This document shows positions 21,248 to 32,976 of a stretch of DNA of 64,000 nt, one piece after another. Numbering within the stretch: position 1 is the first letter of the stretch; each line of letters begins with the position of its first letter. The notes beneath the pieces were generated by a model, which saw nothing but the letters and a program-made list of their open reading frames with translations, was not told the DNA's origin and searched no databases. This stretch comes from Leclercia adecarboxylata. GTDB lineage: Bacteria; Pseudomonadota; Gammaproteobacteria; Enterobacterales; Enterobacteriaceae. A program made the position numbers and the translations under genes. The stretch spans positions 1,860,001-1,924,000 of the forward strand of contig NZ_CP040889.1 of assembly GCF_006171285.1 (NCBI RefSeq). Reading direction: 5' to 3'.

Positions 21248-22294
21248 TTAAATTTTGCGACGACGGGTTAATGCCACGCCTGCGCCAATTAAAGCACCCA
21301 CAATCCCCCACATAATCATCAGGAATGCGCGACGTGGACTATCGCGTTTTACAGGTTCTTCAGGTGTACGCAAATAACGATAGGTCTGAAAACGTGGGTC
21401 CAGTGTCGGACCGACGTTGAGGGTCGTGAGCATGGCGCGGTTCTGATCGTAATCGAGGTCAAAATCTGGCCCTACGGCCTGCAGATTTTCCAGGCGCGCC
21501 TGGAGCATAGGACGGCCCAGCAGGAACATTTCAGAATCTGGCAGTTCATCGGCAGGCACGTCGGTTTCGCTGCGGGAGATATTGCTCTTTTCGGCAATCT
21601 TCAGCGCCTGCTCGATGTTATGCACCCGACGATTAAAGATAGCTTTCGCCACCTCTTCCTGACGTTTGACCTGGGCTTTCGTCTGTACGGTACGCGCCGA
21701 CCAGGCACCTTTCAGCTCATCATTAAGATGGCTTGCCGCACGCTGGCTGGCGAAAGCAACGTACTGACGCAGCAGGTTATTCGCATCCGGCGCGGTTTCA
21801 GCGATCAGCTTGACGCTATCGTTGATGTTGCGCAGCGGGTCGCCCGCCATAAACTGAATGTTGTTGATCAGTTCATCCAGCAGGGCCGCATCCGCTTTGC
21901 TGTTGCCGACCATCCGCTGTTTGAAATAGTCGGTCTGGTTCCAGAAATCGCGGCGTGTATCCCAGGAGGCGAGCTGCATAACGAACTCTTTGTAGGACTC
22001 ATCCATCACCGAAGGCTGGTCAGCGGAGGCCGGATTTGCTTTTACATCCAGGTTACGCAGAAACTGTTGCTGAGAGTAGAAGCCTCCGAGCATGTTCACC
22101 GTAGGACGGTCGGTAATTGCCGTCGCGCTCCACTCTTGTCTGGCGAAAAAGGTATAAGCCAGGGCGATAAGTGCAAAGCCCAGCGCAATACCTGCAATCC
22201 AAAACTTGCCCGCCCATAACACGCGGAACAAGCCACGAACATCCAGCTCATTCTCAGTTACCACTGATTTTGCTCCCGCCAACGGTTGAGTCAT
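21248..22294 (-). CDS. wzzE: ECA chain length regulator WzzE
   Basis: WzzE sets the number of repeat units in ECA. The 348-residue protein (E. coli length) has the Wzz plan: an N-terminal transmembrane helix (about 30-52), a large periplasmic helical domain, and a C-terminal helix (about 322-342) after a proline-containing segment, ending in TRRRKI. It lies 12 bp after wecA. Confidence 0.96.
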   Translation of the reverse strand: MTQPLAGAKSVVTENELDVRGLFRVLWAGKFWIAGIALGFALIALAYTFFARQEWSATAITDRPTVNMLGGFYSQQQFLRNLDVKANPASADQPSVMDESYKEFVMQLASWDTRRDFWNQTDYFKQRMVGNSKADAALLDELINNIQFMAGDPLRNINDSVKLIAETAPDANNLLRQYVAFASQRAASHLNDELKGAWSARTVQTKAQVKRQEEVAKAIFNRRVHNIEQALKIAEKSNISRSETDVPADELPDSEMFLLGRPMLQARLENLQAVGPDFDLDYDQNRAMLTTLNVGPTLDPRFQTYRYLRTPEEPVKRDSPRRAFLMIMWGIVGALIGAGVALTRRRKI

Positions 22295-22306
22295 TACAGT
22301 CCCGAT

Positions 22307-23407
22307 TTACTTAGTTAAAGTTGGGTTATTACCATTTCTACGCATACGGCGTTTTACACGTTTGATAAAGCGCGCCACTTTCCATGCACGTTTAATACAG
22401 TAGCCGTACAGGAAAAATGCAAGCAAGAATAATACCAACATTACCCATTCAGGAATGAAATGCGCATATTCTGCGGCAACGCCAATCCCGGCTAGCAGCG
22501 CAGCGGCCAGCGTAATGAGGACAAATGCCTGACGTGAGGTGAAACCCGCGCGCATAATAAGATGGTGAATATGCTGGCGGTCCGGGGAGAACGGGCTCAT
22601 CCCTTTGCGCAGACGGCGGTACATAATCGCCACCATATCCATCAGCGGAATGGCAATAATCCACAGGGCCGTCACCGGACTGATGGGATGGGTATTACCC
22701 TGGGTGGTTTCCAGCAGGATCCAGATAACGGTAAAACCAATCAGCGTACTTCCGGCATCGCCCATAAAGACTTTGTAGCGACGCCCCAGCACACCGAGGT
22801 TAAGACAGATATAAGGCAGAATGGCGGCGATCATCGCGAAACACCACATCGACAGGCTGTACTGGCCGTCGAACCACAGGATGATACCGATAGCCGCGAA
22901 CGAGACGCTTGAGAGCCCGCCGAGCAGGCCGTCGATGCCGTCTACCATATTAAAGGCGTTAATCGCCGCCCACACGGCAAACAGCGTCAGGAAGTAGCCG
23001 AATGGCCCCAGTACCATCTCCCAGGTGCCAAAGATGTAGCCGAGGCTGCTGAGGTACAGCTTCCCCACCACCATCATAATGACGCCAATAGCCGCCTGAA
23101 CCGCGGCACGGAATTTGACGCTGATGTCGTATCGGTCGTCCAGCGCCCCGACCAGCACCAGCACACCGGCACAGGCCAGATAGAGGGCCGCATGAGGGAT
23201 ATAATAATCCGCAATGCTGAAGGTGAAGCAGATACCCGCGTAAACAGAGATCCCACCAACCAGCGGAATCAAGCCTTGATGGCGTTTACGATAATTGGGC
23301 TTATCCACCAGTCCTACTCTCTTCGCCACCTTACGGGCGAGGAATAAAAAGCAGGTGGTGAAAAGAAAAATACTGATTAGCTCAGTCACCGCAGTGAGTA
23401 GATTCAC
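22307..23407 (-). CDS. wecA: UDP-GlcNAc:undecaprenyl-phosphate GlcNAc-1-phosphate transferase WecA
   Basis: WecA starts ECA (and many O-antigens) by transferring GlcNAc-1-P to undecaprenyl phosphate. I chose the GTG at 23407 because it gives the E. coli-like N-terminus (MNLLTAVTELISIF) and 366 residues; the frame extends six codons further to a TTG at 23425, which is less likely. The aspartate motif LDDRYD, NMVDGIDGL and the cytoplasmic HIHHLI motif are present, with about 11 transmembrane helices. It is the first gene of the wec operon. Confidence 0.96.
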   Translation of the reverse strand: MNLLTAVTELISIFLFTTCFLFLARKVAKRVGLVDKPNYRKRHQGLIPLVGGISVYAGICFTFSIADYYIPHAALYLACAGVLVLVGALDDRYDISVKFRAAVQAAIGVIMMVVGKLYLSSLGYIFGTWEMVLGPFGYFLTLFAVWAAINAFNMVDGIDGLLGGLSSVSFAAIGIILWFDGQYSLSMWCFAMIAAILPYICLNLGVLGRRYKVFMGDAGSTLIGFTVIWILLETTQGNTHPISPVTALWIIAIPLMDMVAIMYRRLRKGMSPFSPDRQHIHHLIMRAGFTSRQAFVLITLAAALLAGIGVAAEYAHFIPEWVMLVLFLLAFFLYGYCIKRAWKVARFIKRVKRRMRRNGNNPTLTK

Positions 23408-23599
23408 AATGGATGCTCTCAACAAATGTTAATCCCGGAAGTATAACCTTGAAGGCTCAGCTCCAGAAGGAAAAAGCAGGCCTCACCCAAGTCCCTTTGT
23501 TTATTTTTCAGACAATTACTTTTCTGCTTTGACGAACATTCCGATTTTCGTCCCCGGCAGTATAATTTGACAGCTTACGTTTACAGCGTATAAGCCATA

Positions 23600-23632
23600 A
23601 AAGAAAAACGCCACGTAAAAACGTGGCGTTTC
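23600..23632 (-). terminator. Terminator downstream of rho
   Basis: On the minus strand AACGCCACG-ttttta-CGTGGCGTT is followed by TTTCTTTT just after the rho stop. The rest of the 23408-23647 gap must carry the wec operon promoter; nothing else was seen. Confidence 0.9.
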
Positions 23633-23647
23633 GGCGCTTTATTTACT

Positions 23648-24907
23648 TTACGAGCGTTTCATCATATCGAAGAAATCATCGTTAGTTTTGGTCATCGCCA
23701 GCTTGTTAATGAGGAACTCCATAGCGTCGATTTCACCCATTGGATGGATAATTTTGCGCAGGATCCACATTTTCTGCAGCTCTTCCTGAGTGGTGAGCAG
23801 CTCTTCTTTACGGGTACCGGAACGGTTGTAATCGATAGCCGGGAAGACGCGTTTTTCAGCGATTTTACGGGAGAGGTGCAGTTCCATGTTGCCTGTACCT
23901 TTAAACTCTTCGTAAATAACTTCATCCATCTTCGAACCGGTGTCGATCAGCGCAGTTGCGATGATGGTCAGGCTACCGCCCTCTTCCACGTTACGCGCAG
24001 CACCGAAGAAACGCTTCGGACGATGCAGGGCGTTGGCATCCACACCACCGGTCAGTACTTTACCGGAAGCCGGGACCACGGTGTTGTAGGCACGCGCCAG
24101 ACGGGTAATGGAGTCGAGCAGGATAATAACGTCTTTTTTGTGCTCAACCAGACGCTTCGCCTTCTCGATAACCATTTCAGCAACCTGAACGTGGCGGGAA
24201 GCCGGTTCGTCAAAGGTAGACGCAACCACTTCACCTTTCACCAGACGCTGCATCTCGGTAACTTCTTCCGGACGTTCGTCAATCAGCAGTACCATCAGCA
24301 CGCAGTCTGGGTGGTTGTAAGCGATGCTCTGCGCGATGTTCTGCAGCAGCATGGTTTTACCTGCTTTTGGCGGCGCAACAATCAGACCACGCTGACCACG
24401 ACCAATTGGAGATGCCAGATCCAGAACGCGAGCGGTTAAGTCTTCGGTAGACCCGTTACCACGCTCCATGCGCAGGCGAGAGTTCGCGTGCAGCGGCGTT
24501 AAGTTTTCAAACAGGATCTTATTGCGCGAGTTTTCTGGTTTGTCGTAGTTAACTTCGTTAACTTTCAACAGCGCAAAGTAGCGTTCACCCTCTTTAGGAG
24601 GACGAATCTTACCTGAAATGGTGTCACCAGTGCGGAGGTTGAAACGGCGGATTTGGCTGGGGGAAACGTAGATATCATCAGGACCGGCGAGGTAGGAGCT
24701 GTCTGCAGAGCGGAGGAAACCAAATCCGTCCTGCAATATCTCCAGCACACCGTCGCCAAAGATATCTTCGCCACTCTTTGCGTGCTGCTTCAGGATGGCA
24801 AAAATGATGTCCTGCTTGCGCATACGGGCCTGGTTTTCCAGTCCCATATTTTCGCCGAGAGTGATCAGCTCAGAAACCGGCGTATTCTTTAATTCGGTAA
24901 GATTCAT
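23648..24907 (-). CDS. rho: Transcription termination factor Rho
   Basis: Rho is the hexameric RNA-dependent ATPase/translocase for factor-dependent termination. It has 419 residues, the E. coli length. The N-terminal RNA-binding domain contains GFGFLRS (residues 61-67); the Walker A APPKAGKT is at about 178-185, and the Walker [12 protein letters not shown] follows. The 338-bp upstream stretch to trxA is a long leader; in E. coli it contains autogenous attenuation signals. Confidence 0.98.
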   Translation of the reverse strand: MNLTELKNTPVSELITLGENMGLENQARMRKQDIIFAILKQHAKSGEDIFGDGVLEILQDGFGFLRSADSSYLAGPDDIYVSPSQIRRFNLRTGDTISGKIRPPKEGERYFALLKVNEVNYDKPENSRNKILFENLTPLHANSRLRMERGNGSTEDLTARVLDLASPIGRGQRGLIVAPPKAGKTMLLQNIAQSIAYNHPDCVLMVLLIDERPEEVTEMQRLVKGEVVASTFDEPASRHVQVAEMVIEKAKRLVEHKKDVIILLDSITRLARAYNTVVPASGKVLTGGVDANALHRPKRFFGAARNVEEGGSLTIIATALIDTGSKMDEVIYEEFKGTGNMELHLSRKIAEKRVFPAIDYNRSGTRKEELLTTQEELQKMWILRKIIHPMGEIDAMEFLINKLAMTKTNDDFFDMMKRS

Positions 24908-25245
24908 AATGGTGTGGGTTCTTAAACTCGGGGTGATACTCGAACTTAATTTGTGAATGGTATGGCAGGATCATCCATGCCTGTTAACGGCCATCAACTC
25001 ATGTCTGTTCGCTGTCTGGTCACAGGGAAAGCACAGAACTGAAACGACAAGACGGATTGAGTGACAAGCCCGGAATCTATCCACTTCACGCACTGTTTAA
25101 AAGGAAACAACGGGAAGTATCGGGTAAAACAAGATTCAAACAACAAGGTATGTTTAAAACGAAGTCATAGGTAACTTAGCACGACTCTAGCCGGGCGTCC
25201 AGAGATCCAAACAATTTAGAAACCCTGGACGCACAGACGAGAACC
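24908..25245 (-). promoter_or_regulatory. rho leader and promoter region
   Basis: This 338-bp gap carries the rho promoter and 5' leader. Part of the sequence (about 24990-25070) still resembles the E. coli rhoL leader-peptide region, but the rhoL frame is broken by stop codons. A long inverted repeat (GCGTCCAG at 25195-25202 with CTGGACGC at 25225-25232) follows trxA and may act at the trxA mRNA 3' end; it has no T tract. Confidence 0.55.
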
Positions 25246-25575
25246 TTACGCCAGGTTGGCGTCCAGGAACTCTTTCAGCTGACCTTTGGACAGTGCGCCC
25301 ACTTTGGTCGCTGCCACTTCACCGTTTTTAAACAGCAGCAGAGTCGGGATGCCGCGGATGCCATATTTTGGCGCGGTGCCCGGGTTCTGGTCGATGTTCA
25401 GTTTAGCCACGGTCAGTTTGCCCTGATATTCGTCGGCGATCTCATCCAGAATCGGGGCGATCATTTTGCAAGGACCACACCATTCAGCCCAGAAATCGAC
25501 GAGGATCAGCCCGTCAGCTTTAAGTACGTCCGTGTCAAAACTGTCGTCAGTCAGGTGAATAATTTTATCGCTCAT
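25246..25575 (-). CDS. trxA: Thioredoxin 1
   Basis: TrxA is the main cytoplasmic dithiol reductant, serving ribonucleotide reductase and methionine sulfoxide reductase among others. The start at 25575 gives 109 residues ([11 protein letters not shown]), as in E. coli; an upstream in-frame start four codons earlier is disregarded. The redox motif WCGPC has Cys33 and Cys36 (counting Met1), and the cis-proline loop RGIPTLLLF is present. It is divergent from rhlB. Confidence 0.98.
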   Translation of the reverse strand: MSDKIIHLTDDSFDTDVLKADGLILVDFWAEWCGPCKMIAPILDEIADEYQGKLTVAKLNIDQNPGTAPKYGIRGIPTLLLFKNGEVAATKVGALSKGQLKEFLDANLA

Positions 25576-25719
25576 ATATAACTCCACAGGAATAAGCCTG
25601 GTGCGTTGATCTCGCTTTCATCAACGACCTGTTGATGTAGCATTAACCAACTAAAGGTTGACTTTATTTCACCGGATACGCTTTCGTAAAGCAATAGATA
25701 GCTGATATTCTACCACACT

Positions 25720-26985
25720 ATGAGCAAAACACATTTAACAGAACAGAAGTTTTCCGACTTCGCCCTGCACCCAAAAGTCATCGAAGCCCTTGAAAATAAA
25801 GGGTTTCATAACTGCACGCCCATTCAGGCTCTCGCCCTTCCGCTGACGCTGGCGGGCCGCGATGTTGCAGGGCAGGCGCAAACCGGTACCGGCAAAACGA
25901 TGGCGTTTCTGACGTCAACGTTTCATTATTTACTTTCTCATCCGGCAATTGATGACCGCAAAGTTAACCAACCGCGCGCGCTGATTATGGCGCCGACGCG
26001 AGAACTGGCGGTACAGATCCACGCTGACGCAGAACCGCTGGCGCAGGCTACTGGCCTGAAGCTCGGCCTGGCCTACGGCGGCGACGGTTATGACAAACAG
26101 CTGAAAGTGCTGGAGAGCGGCGTCGATATCCTGATCGGCACCACTGGCCGTCTTATCGATTACGCGAAACAGAACCACATTAACCTCGGCGCTATCCAGG
26201 TTGTGGTACTGGACGAAGCCGATCGTATGTACGATCTGGGCTTTATCAAAGATATCCGCTGGCTGTTCCGCCGCATGCCTGCCGCTAACCAGCGTCTGAA
26301 CATGCTGTTCTCGGCAACGCTGTCATACCGCGTCCGTGAACTGGCGTTCGAACAGATGAACAACGCCGAATACGTTGAAGTGGAACCGGAACAGAAAACC
26401 GGCCACCGTATTAAAGAAGAGCTCTTCTACCCTTCTAACGAAGAGAAAATGCGTTTACTGCAAACGCTTATTGAAGAAGAGTGGCCAGATCGCGCGATCG
26501 TTTTCGCCAACACCAAACACCGTTGCGAAGATATCTGGGGCCACCTGGCTGCGGATGGACACCGCGTTGGTCTGTTGACCGGCGATGTCGCACAGAAAAA
26601 ACGTCTGCGCATTCTTGAAGAGTTCACCCGTGGCGATCTGGATATTCTGGTTGCAACGGACGTCGCCGCACGTGGTCTGCACATCCCGGCGGTAACGCAC
26701 GTCTTCAACTATGACCTGCCTGATGATTGCGAAGATTACGTTCACCGTATAGGTCGTACCGGTCGTGCGGGCGCCAGCGGTCACTCCATCAGCCTGGCCT
26801 GTGAAGAGTACGCGCTGAACCTGCCAGCGATTGAGACCTATATCGGGCACTCAATTCCGCAGAGCAAGTACAAGCCGGAAGCGCTGTTAAGCGAACTTCC
26901 ACCGCCGAAGCGCCTGACCCGCGCCCGTTCCGGCAATGGCCCGCGCCGTAACAGCGCACCGCGTAATCGTCGTCGTTCAGGCTAA
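25720..26985 (+). CDS. rhlB: ATP-dependent RNA helicase RhlB
   Basis: RhlB is the DEAD-box helicase of the RNase E degradosome. It has 421 residues, the E. coli length. Motif I is AQTGTGKT (residues 53-60), motif II is DEAD (165-168), and SAT and [10 protein letters not shown] follow. The basic C-terminal tail ([13 protein letters not shown]) is present and contributes to RNA binding. gppA starts 5 bp downstream, so the two are probably cotranscribed. Confidence 0.98.
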   Translation: MSKTHLTEQKFSDFALHPKVIEALENKGFHNCTPIQALALPLTLAGRDVAGQAQTGTGKTMAFLTSTFHYLLSHPAIDDRKVNQPRALIMAPTRELAVQIHADAEPLAQATGLKLGLAYGGDGYDKQLKVLESGVDILIGTTGRLIDYAKQNHINLGAIQVVVLDEADRMYDLGFIKDIRWLFRRMPAANQRLNMLFSATLSYRVRELAFEQMNNAEYVEVEPEQKTGHRIKEELFYPSNEEKMRLLQTLIEEEWPDRAIVFANTKHRCEDIWGHLAADGHRVGLLTGDVAQKKRLRILEEFTRGDLDILVATDVAARGLHIPAVTHVFNYDLPDDCEDYVHRIGRTGRAGASGHSISLACEEYALNLPAIETYIGHSIPQSKYKPEALLSELPPPKRLTRARSGNGPRRNSAPRNRRRSG

Positions 26986-26990
26986 ATAAT

Positions 26991-28475
26991 ATGCTCCGGT
27001 CTACCTCGCTTTATGCAGCTATTGATTTAGGTTCAAATAGTTTTCATATGCTAGTTGTACGCGAGGTAGCGGGAAGTGTACAAACGCTGACGCGTATTAA
27101 GCGCAAGGTCCGCCTCGCGGCGGGCCTGAGTGCTGATAATCAGCTCTCGCCAGAGGCCATGGAGCGCGGCTGGCAATGCCTACGCCTGTTTGCCGAACGT
27201 CTGCAGGATATCCCACCTCAGCAAATCCGCGTTGTCGCCACCGCAACCCTGCGTCTGGCGGTGAATGCCGGAGAGTTTATTGCTACCGCCCAGCAAATCC
27301 TCGGTTGCCCGATACAGGTGATCAGCGGTGAAGAAGAAGCCCGCCTGATTTATCAGGGTGTGGCGCATACCACGGGCGGTGATGAGCGTCGTCTGGTGGT
27401 GGATATCGGTGGCGCAAGCACTGAACTGGTTACCGGAAATGGCGCCCAGGCGACATCCCTGAACAGCTTATCCATGGGCTGCGTCACCTGGCTTGAACGC
27501 TACTTCACCGATCGCAATCTGGCTCAGGAAAACTTCGATGAGGCGGAAAAAGCCGCACGCGAAGTGCTGCGTCCGGTGGCGGATGAGCTGCGCTATCACG
27601 GCTGGAAAGTCTGCGTAGGTGCTTCCGGCACCGTTCAGGCGCTGCAGGAAATCATGATGGCGCAGGGGATGGATGAGCGCATCACGCTGGCGAAACTTCA
27701 GCAGTTAAAACAGCGTGCGATCCTCTGTGGCCGCCTGGAAGAGCTGGAAATTGAAGGCCTCACCCTTGAGCGCGCCCTGGTATTCCCCAGCGGACTGGCG
27801 ATCCTGATTGCCATTTTCACCGAGCTGAACATTCAGTGCATGACGCTTGCGGGCGGCGCGCTGCGTGAAGGTCTTGTCTATGGCATGCTGCATCTGGCGG
27901 TCGATCAGGATATTCGCGACCACACCCTGCGCAACATTCAGCGTCGGTTTATGGTCGATATTGCTCAGGCACACCGGGTTGCCAATCTTGCCGACCATTT
28001 CCTCGATATGGTCGAAAACGAGTGGCATATTGAGCCGATCTGTCGCGAATTACTGATTAGCGCCTGTCAGCTGCATGAAATTGGCCTGAGCGTCGACTTC
28101 AAGCAGGCACCGCTGCACGCGGCGTATCTGGTTCGCAATCTCGATTTGCCGGGTTTTACCCCTGCGCAAAAGAAACTCCTGGCCACGCTGCTGTTAAACC
28201 AGACCAACCCTGTCGATCTCTCTTCGCTCCACCAGCAAAACGCGGTACCGCCACGCGTGGCGGAACATCTGTGCCGCCTGCTGCGTCTGGCGATCCTGTT
28301 TGCCAGCCGTCGCCGGGATGATTTACTGCCGGCCATCACGCTGATAGCGGAAGGTGAAACGCTGACGCTAACCCTGCCGGAAAACTGGCTGGATACGCAC
28401 CCGCTGGGTGCCGAAATGCTGATGCAGGAGTGTCAGTGGCAGAGCTACGTCCACTGGGTGCTTGAAGTCCACTAA
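26991..28475 (+). CDS. gppA: Guanosine-5'-triphosphate,3'-diphosphate pyrophosphatase GppA
   Basis: GppA hydrolyses pppGpp to ppGpp in the stringent response and also has exopolyphosphatase activity. It has 494 residues, the E. coli length. The Ppx/GppA fold shows its two phosphate-binding loops, DLGSNSFHM (residues 12-20) and DIGGASTEL (about 143-151), and a C-terminal HD-like helical domain. It follows rhlB closely and is convergent with rep. Confidence 0.97.
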   Translation: MLRSTSLYAAIDLGSNSFHMLVVREVAGSVQTLTRIKRKVRLAAGLSADNQLSPEAMERGWQCLRLFAERLQDIPPQQIRVVATATLRLAVNAGEFIATAQQILGCPIQVISGEEEARLIYQGVAHTTGGDERRLVVDIGGASTELVTGNGAQATSLNSLSMGCVTWLERYFTDRNLAQENFDEAEKAAREVLRPVADELRYHGWKVCVGASGTVQALQEIMMAQGMDERITLAKLQQLKQRAILCGRLEELEIEGLTLERALVFPSGLAILIAIFTELNIQCMTLAGGALREGLVYGMLHLAVDQDIRDHTLRNIQRRFMVDIAQAHRVANLADHFLDMVENEWHIEPICRELLISACQLHEIGLSVDFKQAPLHAAYLVRNLDLPGFTPAQKKLLATLLLNQTNPVDLSSLHQQNAVPPRVAEHLCRLLRLAILFASRRRDDLLPAITLIAEGETLTLTLPENWLDTHPLGAEMLMQECQWQSYVHWVLEVH

Positions 28476-28484
28476 CCACCACTC

Positions 28485-28513
28485 TGCCCGGCAGCGCTAC
28501 GCTTACCGGGCCT
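28485..28513. repeat. REP-like element between gppA and rep
   Basis: A single imperfect palindrome (TGCCCGGCAGCGCTACGCTT then ACCGGGCCT) in the 43-bp convergent gap. Confidence 0.75.
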
Positions 28514-28518
28514 TCAGA

Positions 28519-30540
28519 CTAACGATTTTTAGCCTTTTCCATCATCGCACGAATATTGGCGATACTGGCCTGCCCTTTGTGCATCCGCTCTTCGGCGGTA
28601 ATCACTTTGCGCTCCTGCTCCCAGAGCACATCATCCTGAGGTAGCTCCAGCAGGAAGCGGCTCGGCTCCGGCCGTACCAGCTCACCATACTGACGCCGCT
28701 CCTTACACAGCGTAAAGGTCAGCTCTTTCTGCGCTCGCGTAATGCCCACGTAGGCCAAACGACGCTCTTCATCGACGTTGTCTTCGTCGATGCTGCTCTG
28801 GTGCGGCAGTAAGCCCTCTTCCATCCCCACCAGATAGACGTACGGGAACTCCAGCCCCTTCGAGGCATGTAGGGTCATCAGCTGCACCTGGTCCGCCTCT
28901 TCTTCGCTTTCGCCGCGTTCCATCATATCGCGAAGGGTAAAGCGGGTGACGACCTGGGTCAGGGTCATCGGCTCGTCGATGTCTGAACCTTCCAGCATTT
29001 CGGTCATCCAGCTGAAAAGCTGGTTGACGTTCTTCATCCGCATCTCGGCCGCTTTCGGGCTGGCGGAGGTCTCATACAGCCAGGATTCATAGTCGATGCC
29101 GCGGATCAGATCCCGCACCGCATTGATCGGTTCCCGCTCGCTCAGCTGCTGGATCTCGCGCAGCCAGTGGGTAAAACGGGTCAGCGATTCATAGCCGCGC
29201 CCGGTTAGCGTATGGCTCAGGCCCATATCGAAACTGGCCGTAAGCAGGCTCTTGTTGCGGGTCATTGCCCACTCGCCCAGTTTTTGCAGCGTCGCCGGGC
29301 CAATCTCACGCTTAGGCGTATTCACGATCCGCAAAAAGGCGCTGTCATCATCCGAATTGGTCAGCACCCGCAGGTAGGCAAGCAGATCTTTAATTTCCGG
29401 ACGCGAGAAGAACGACGTCCCGCCAGAAATTTTGTACGGGATGCGGTTCTGCATCAGCATCTTTTCAAAGACGCGCGACTGGTGATTCCCGCGATAGAGA
29501 ATGGCGTAGTCTTTATAGTTGGTTTTATTCACAAAGTGGTGAGCAATCAGTTCACCCGCGACGCGTTCGGCTTCGTGATCTTCGTTATTGGCGCTGAGCA
29601 CCTTCAGCTCAGTGCCATACCCGAGTTCGGAGAACAGGCGTTTTTCAAACACATGTGGGTTATTGGCAATCAGGATGTTGGCCGCCTTCAGAATGCGCCC
29701 GGATGAACGGTAGTTCTGCTCCAGTTTAATTACCTGCAGCGCCGGGAAGTCTTTGCTGAGCAGGACCAGGTTTTGCGGACGTGCGCCGCGCCAGGAGTAG
29801 ATCGACTGATCGTCGTCGCCCACCACGGTAAAACGCGCCCGCTGGCCTACCAGCAATTTCACCAGCTCGTACTGGCTGGTGTTGGTGTCCTGATATTCAT
29901 CCACCAGCAGGTAGCGGATCTTGTTCTGCCAGCGCTCGCGCACCTCTACATTACTCTGCAGCAGCAGCGTGGGCAGCAGGATCAGGTCGTCGAAGTCGAG
30001 CACGTTACAGGCTTTGAGATGATCGTTATACAGGCTGTAGCAGTGGGCAAAGATCCGATCCCGCTCCCCTTTGGCGCTTGCCGCGGCCTGGGCCGGGTTC
30101 ATCAGATCGTTTTTCCAGTTTGAGATCGTGGAGATCAGCTGCTGCAGCACCACTTTGTCGTCTTCGATCAGCCCTTCGGTCAGCTCCTTGAGCAGCGCCA
30201 CCTGATCGGTATCGTCAAACAGCGAGAAGTTAGCTTTCATCCCCAACGCAGCGTATTCACGCTTAATGATATCCAGCCCCAGGGTATGGAAGGTGGAGAT
30301 CATCAGGCCGCGCGCCTCTTTGCGCCCTAACGTCTGACCGACACGCTCTTTCATCTCGCGCGCCGCTTTGTTAGTAAAGGTCACCGCCGCGATATGGCGG
30401 GCCTGATAGCCGCAGCCGCGGATCAGGTGGGCGATTTTGTTGGTGATGACGCGGGTTTTACCAGAACCCGCCCCTGCCAGCACCAGGCATGGTCCAGTAA
30501 CGAATTCGACCGCTTGTTGTTGTCCAGGGTTTAAACGCAT
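28519..30540 (-). CDS. rep: ATP-dependent DNA helicase Rep
   Basis: Rep is a 3'-5' superfamily 1 helicase that removes proteins ahead of replication forks with DnaB. The start at 30540 ([11 protein letters not shown]) gives 673 residues, exactly E. coli; a start five codons upstream is possible but unlikely. Walker A AGAGSGKT is at residues 22-29, followed by [20 protein letters not shown] and the QNYRSS motif of UvrD/Rep helicases. Confidence 0.98.
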   Translation of the reverse strand: MRLNPGQQQAVEFVTGPCLVLAGAGSGKTRVITNKIAHLIRGCGYQARHIAAVTFTNKAAREMKERVGQTLGRKEARGLMISTFHTLGLDIIKREYAALGMKANFSLFDDTDQVALLKELTEGLIEDDKVVLQQLISTISNWKNDLMNPAQAAASAKGERDRIFAHCYSLYNDHLKACNVLDFDDLILLPTLLLQSNVEVRERWQNKIRYLLVDEYQDTNTSQYELVKLLVGQRARFTVVGDDDQSIYSWRGARPQNLVLLSKDFPALQVIKLEQNYRSSGRILKAANILIANNPHVFEKRLFSELGYGTELKVLSANNEDHEAERVAGELIAHHFVNKTNYKDYAILYRGNHQSRVFEKMLMQNRIPYKISGGTSFFSRPEIKDLLAYLRVLTNSDDDSAFLRIVNTPKREIGPATLQKLGEWAMTRNKSLLTASFDMGLSHTLTGRGYESLTRFTHWLREIQQLSEREPINAVRDLIRGIDYESWLYETSASPKAAEMRMKNVNQLFSWMTEMLEGSDIDEPMTLTQVVTRFTLRDMMERGESEEEADQVQLMTLHASKGLEFPYVYLVGMEEGLLPHQSSIDEDNVDEERRLAYVGITRAQKELTFTLCKERRQYGELVRPEPSRFLLELPQDDVLWEQERKVITAEERMHKGQASIANIRAMMEKAKNR

Positions 30541-30652
30541 GGGAATATTGCTCAATCTTCGAACGGGGTGGGGATTGTAGCAGAAAGCCGGGCGCAGATT
30601 TAACGGCTAATGATAAAGTGAAGAAAACGCGATTAACCCCGAGAACAAAACC

Positions 30653-31265
<613 letters not shown>

Positions 31266-31268
31266 AAA

Positions 31269-31343
31269 GCCGGGTGGCGGCTTCGCCTTACCCGGCCTAC
31301 TTGATGCGATTTTGTAGGTCGGGTAAGCGAAGCGCCACCCGAC
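31269..31343. repeat. BIME: paired inverted REP elements between ppiC and ilvC
   Basis: Two REP units in opposite orientation (GCCGGGTGGCGGCTTCGCCT… and …GGTCGGGTAAGCGAAGCGCC) flank a short spacer. This is the largest such element in the window and sits between convergent genes. Confidence 0.85.
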
Positions 31344-31351
31344 ATTGGCAT

Positions 31352-32827
31352 TTAGCCAGCAACCGCAATACGTTTCATATCGGTCATGTAGCCACGCAGT
31401 TTCTGGCCCACTTTCTCGATCTCGTGGCTGCGAATCGCTTCGTTCACGTCACGCAGCTGGGCATTATCTACCGCACCTTCAGCGATGGCTTTGCCCAGAT
31501 CGCCTGCCTGCAGGGTGGTCATGAACTCTTTCAGCAGCGGTACGCAAGCGTAAGAGAACAGGTAGTTACCGTACTCAGCGGTATCGGAGATAACCACGTT
31601 CATCTCATACAGACGCTTACGGGCGATGGTGTTCGCGATCAGCGGCAGCTCGTGCAGTGATTCGTAGTAAGCAGACTCTTCGATGATGCCGGAATCAACC
31701 ATGGTTTCGAACGCCAGCTCAACGCCCGCTTTCACCATCGCAATCATCAGAACGCCTTTATCGAAGTACTCCTGCTCGCTGATTTTGCCTTCAAACTGCG
31801 CGGCGGTTTCGAACGCGGTTTTACCGGTCTCTTCACGCCAGGTCAGCAGGTTTTTGTCGTCGTTCGCCCAGTCAGCCATCATGCCGGAAGAGAACTCGCC
31901 GGAGATGATGTCGTCCATATGTTTCTGGAACAGCGGTGCCATGATGGTTTTCAGCTGCTCGGACAGCGCGAAGGCACGCAGTTTCGCCGGGTTAGACAGG
32001 CGATCCATCATCAGGGTGATGCCGCCCTGCTTCAGCGCTTCGGTGATGGTTTCCCAGCCGAACTGAATCAGTTTTTCAGCATATGCCGGGTCGGTACCCT
32101 CTTCCACCAGCTTGTCGAAACACAGCAGAGAACCGGCCTGCAGCATGCCGCAGAGGATAGTCTGCTCGCCCATCAGGTCAGATTTCACTTCCGCAACGAA
32201 GGAGGATTCCAGCACGCCTGCACGGTGGCCGCCGGTCGCCGCTGCCCATGCTTTGGCAATCGCCATGCCTTCGCCTTTCGGATCGTTTTCCGGGTGAACC
32301 GCGATCAGGGTTGGAACGCCGAAACCACGTTTGTACTCTTCACGCACTTCGGTACCTGGGCACTTCGGTGCCACCATCACAACGGTGATGTCTTTACGGA
32401 TCTGCTCACCCACTTCAACGATGTTGAAGCCGTGGGAGTAACCCAGCGCCGCACCGTCTTTCATCATCGGCTGTACGGAACGCACAACGTCAGAGTGCTG
32501 CTTGTCTGGCGTCAGGTTAACAACCAGATCCGCCTGTGGGATCAGCTCTTCGTAGGTGCCTACTTTGAAGCCGTTTTCGGTCGCTTTGCGCCAGGAAGCA
32601 CGCTTCTCAGCAATGGCTTCTTTACGCAGGGCGTAGGAGATATCCAGACCGGAGTCACGCATGTTCAGACCCTGGTTCAGGCCCTGTGCGCCACAGCCGA
32701 CAATGACCACTTTCTTACCCTGAAGGTAGCTTGCGCCATCAGCAAATTCATCGCGCGCCATGAAGCGGCATTTGCCCAGCTGCGCCAGCTGCTGGCGCAA
32801 GTTCAGTGTGTTGAAGTAGTTAGCCAT
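31352..32827 (-). CDS. ilvC: Ketol-acid reductoisomerase (class II)
   Basis: IlvC converts 2-acetolactate and 2-aceto-2-hydroxybutyrate to dihydroxy acids using NADPH and Mg2+, in valine, leucine and isoleucine synthesis. It has 491 residues, the long class II form of enteric bacteria with a duplicated C-terminal domain. The nucleotide-binding loop [10 protein letters not shown] is at residues 45-54. It is divergent from ilvY, which activates it in the presence of its substrates. Confidence 0.98.
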   Translation of the reverse strand: MANYFNTLNLRQQLAQLGKCRFMARDEFADGASYLQGKKVVIVGCGAQGLNQGLNMRDSGLDISYALRKEAIAEKRASWRKATENGFKVGTYEELIPQADLVVNLTPDKQHSDVVRSVQPMMKDGAALGYSHGFNIVEVGEQIRKDITVVMVAPKCPGTEVREEYKRGFGVPTLIAVHPENDPKGEGMAIAKAWAAATGGHRAGVLESSFVAEVKSDLMGEQTILCGMLQAGSLLCFDKLVEEGTDPAYAEKLIQFGWETITEALKQGGITLMMDRLSNPAKLRAFALSEQLKTIMAPLFQKHMDDIISGEFSSGMMADWANDDKNLLTWREETGKTAFETAAQFEGKISEQEYFDKGVLMIAMVKAGVELAFETMVDSGIIEESAYYESLHELPLIANTIARKRLYEMNVVISDTAEYGNYLFSYACVPLLKEFMTTLQAGDLGKAIAEGAVDNAQLRDVNEAIRSHEIEKVGQKLRGYMTDMKRIAVAG

Positions 32828-32976
32828 GGTGATACCTCGTGATGTTGTGCGTCTTATTGTTCGGTTCGCTTATGCGAGAATGAACTTACTATATGACAGG
32901 AAATTTATTGCGGAAATTGATATATTCACAACGTCACGTTGCAATATTTGCAATGTAAAATGGTGGAGTGGAATCA
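32828..32976. promoter_or_regulatory. ilvC/ilvY divergent operator-promoter region
   Basis: This 149-bp gap includes A+T-rich sequence with overlapping short repeats (ATTGCGGAAATTGATAT, TTGCAATATTTGCAATG) at about 32908-32956. These occupy the place of the tandem IlvY operators known in E. coli. Site boundaries are inferred, not measured. Confidence 0.55.

Noticed and set aside
24980..25075. rhoL leader peptide gene
   Set aside because: Stop codons interrupt the E. coli frame and no start codon was found; kept only as a finding about the leader.
25195..25232. Inverted repeat as a trxA intrinsic terminator
   Set aside because: The stem is convincing but the loop is long and no T tract follows; mentioned only in the rho leader entry.
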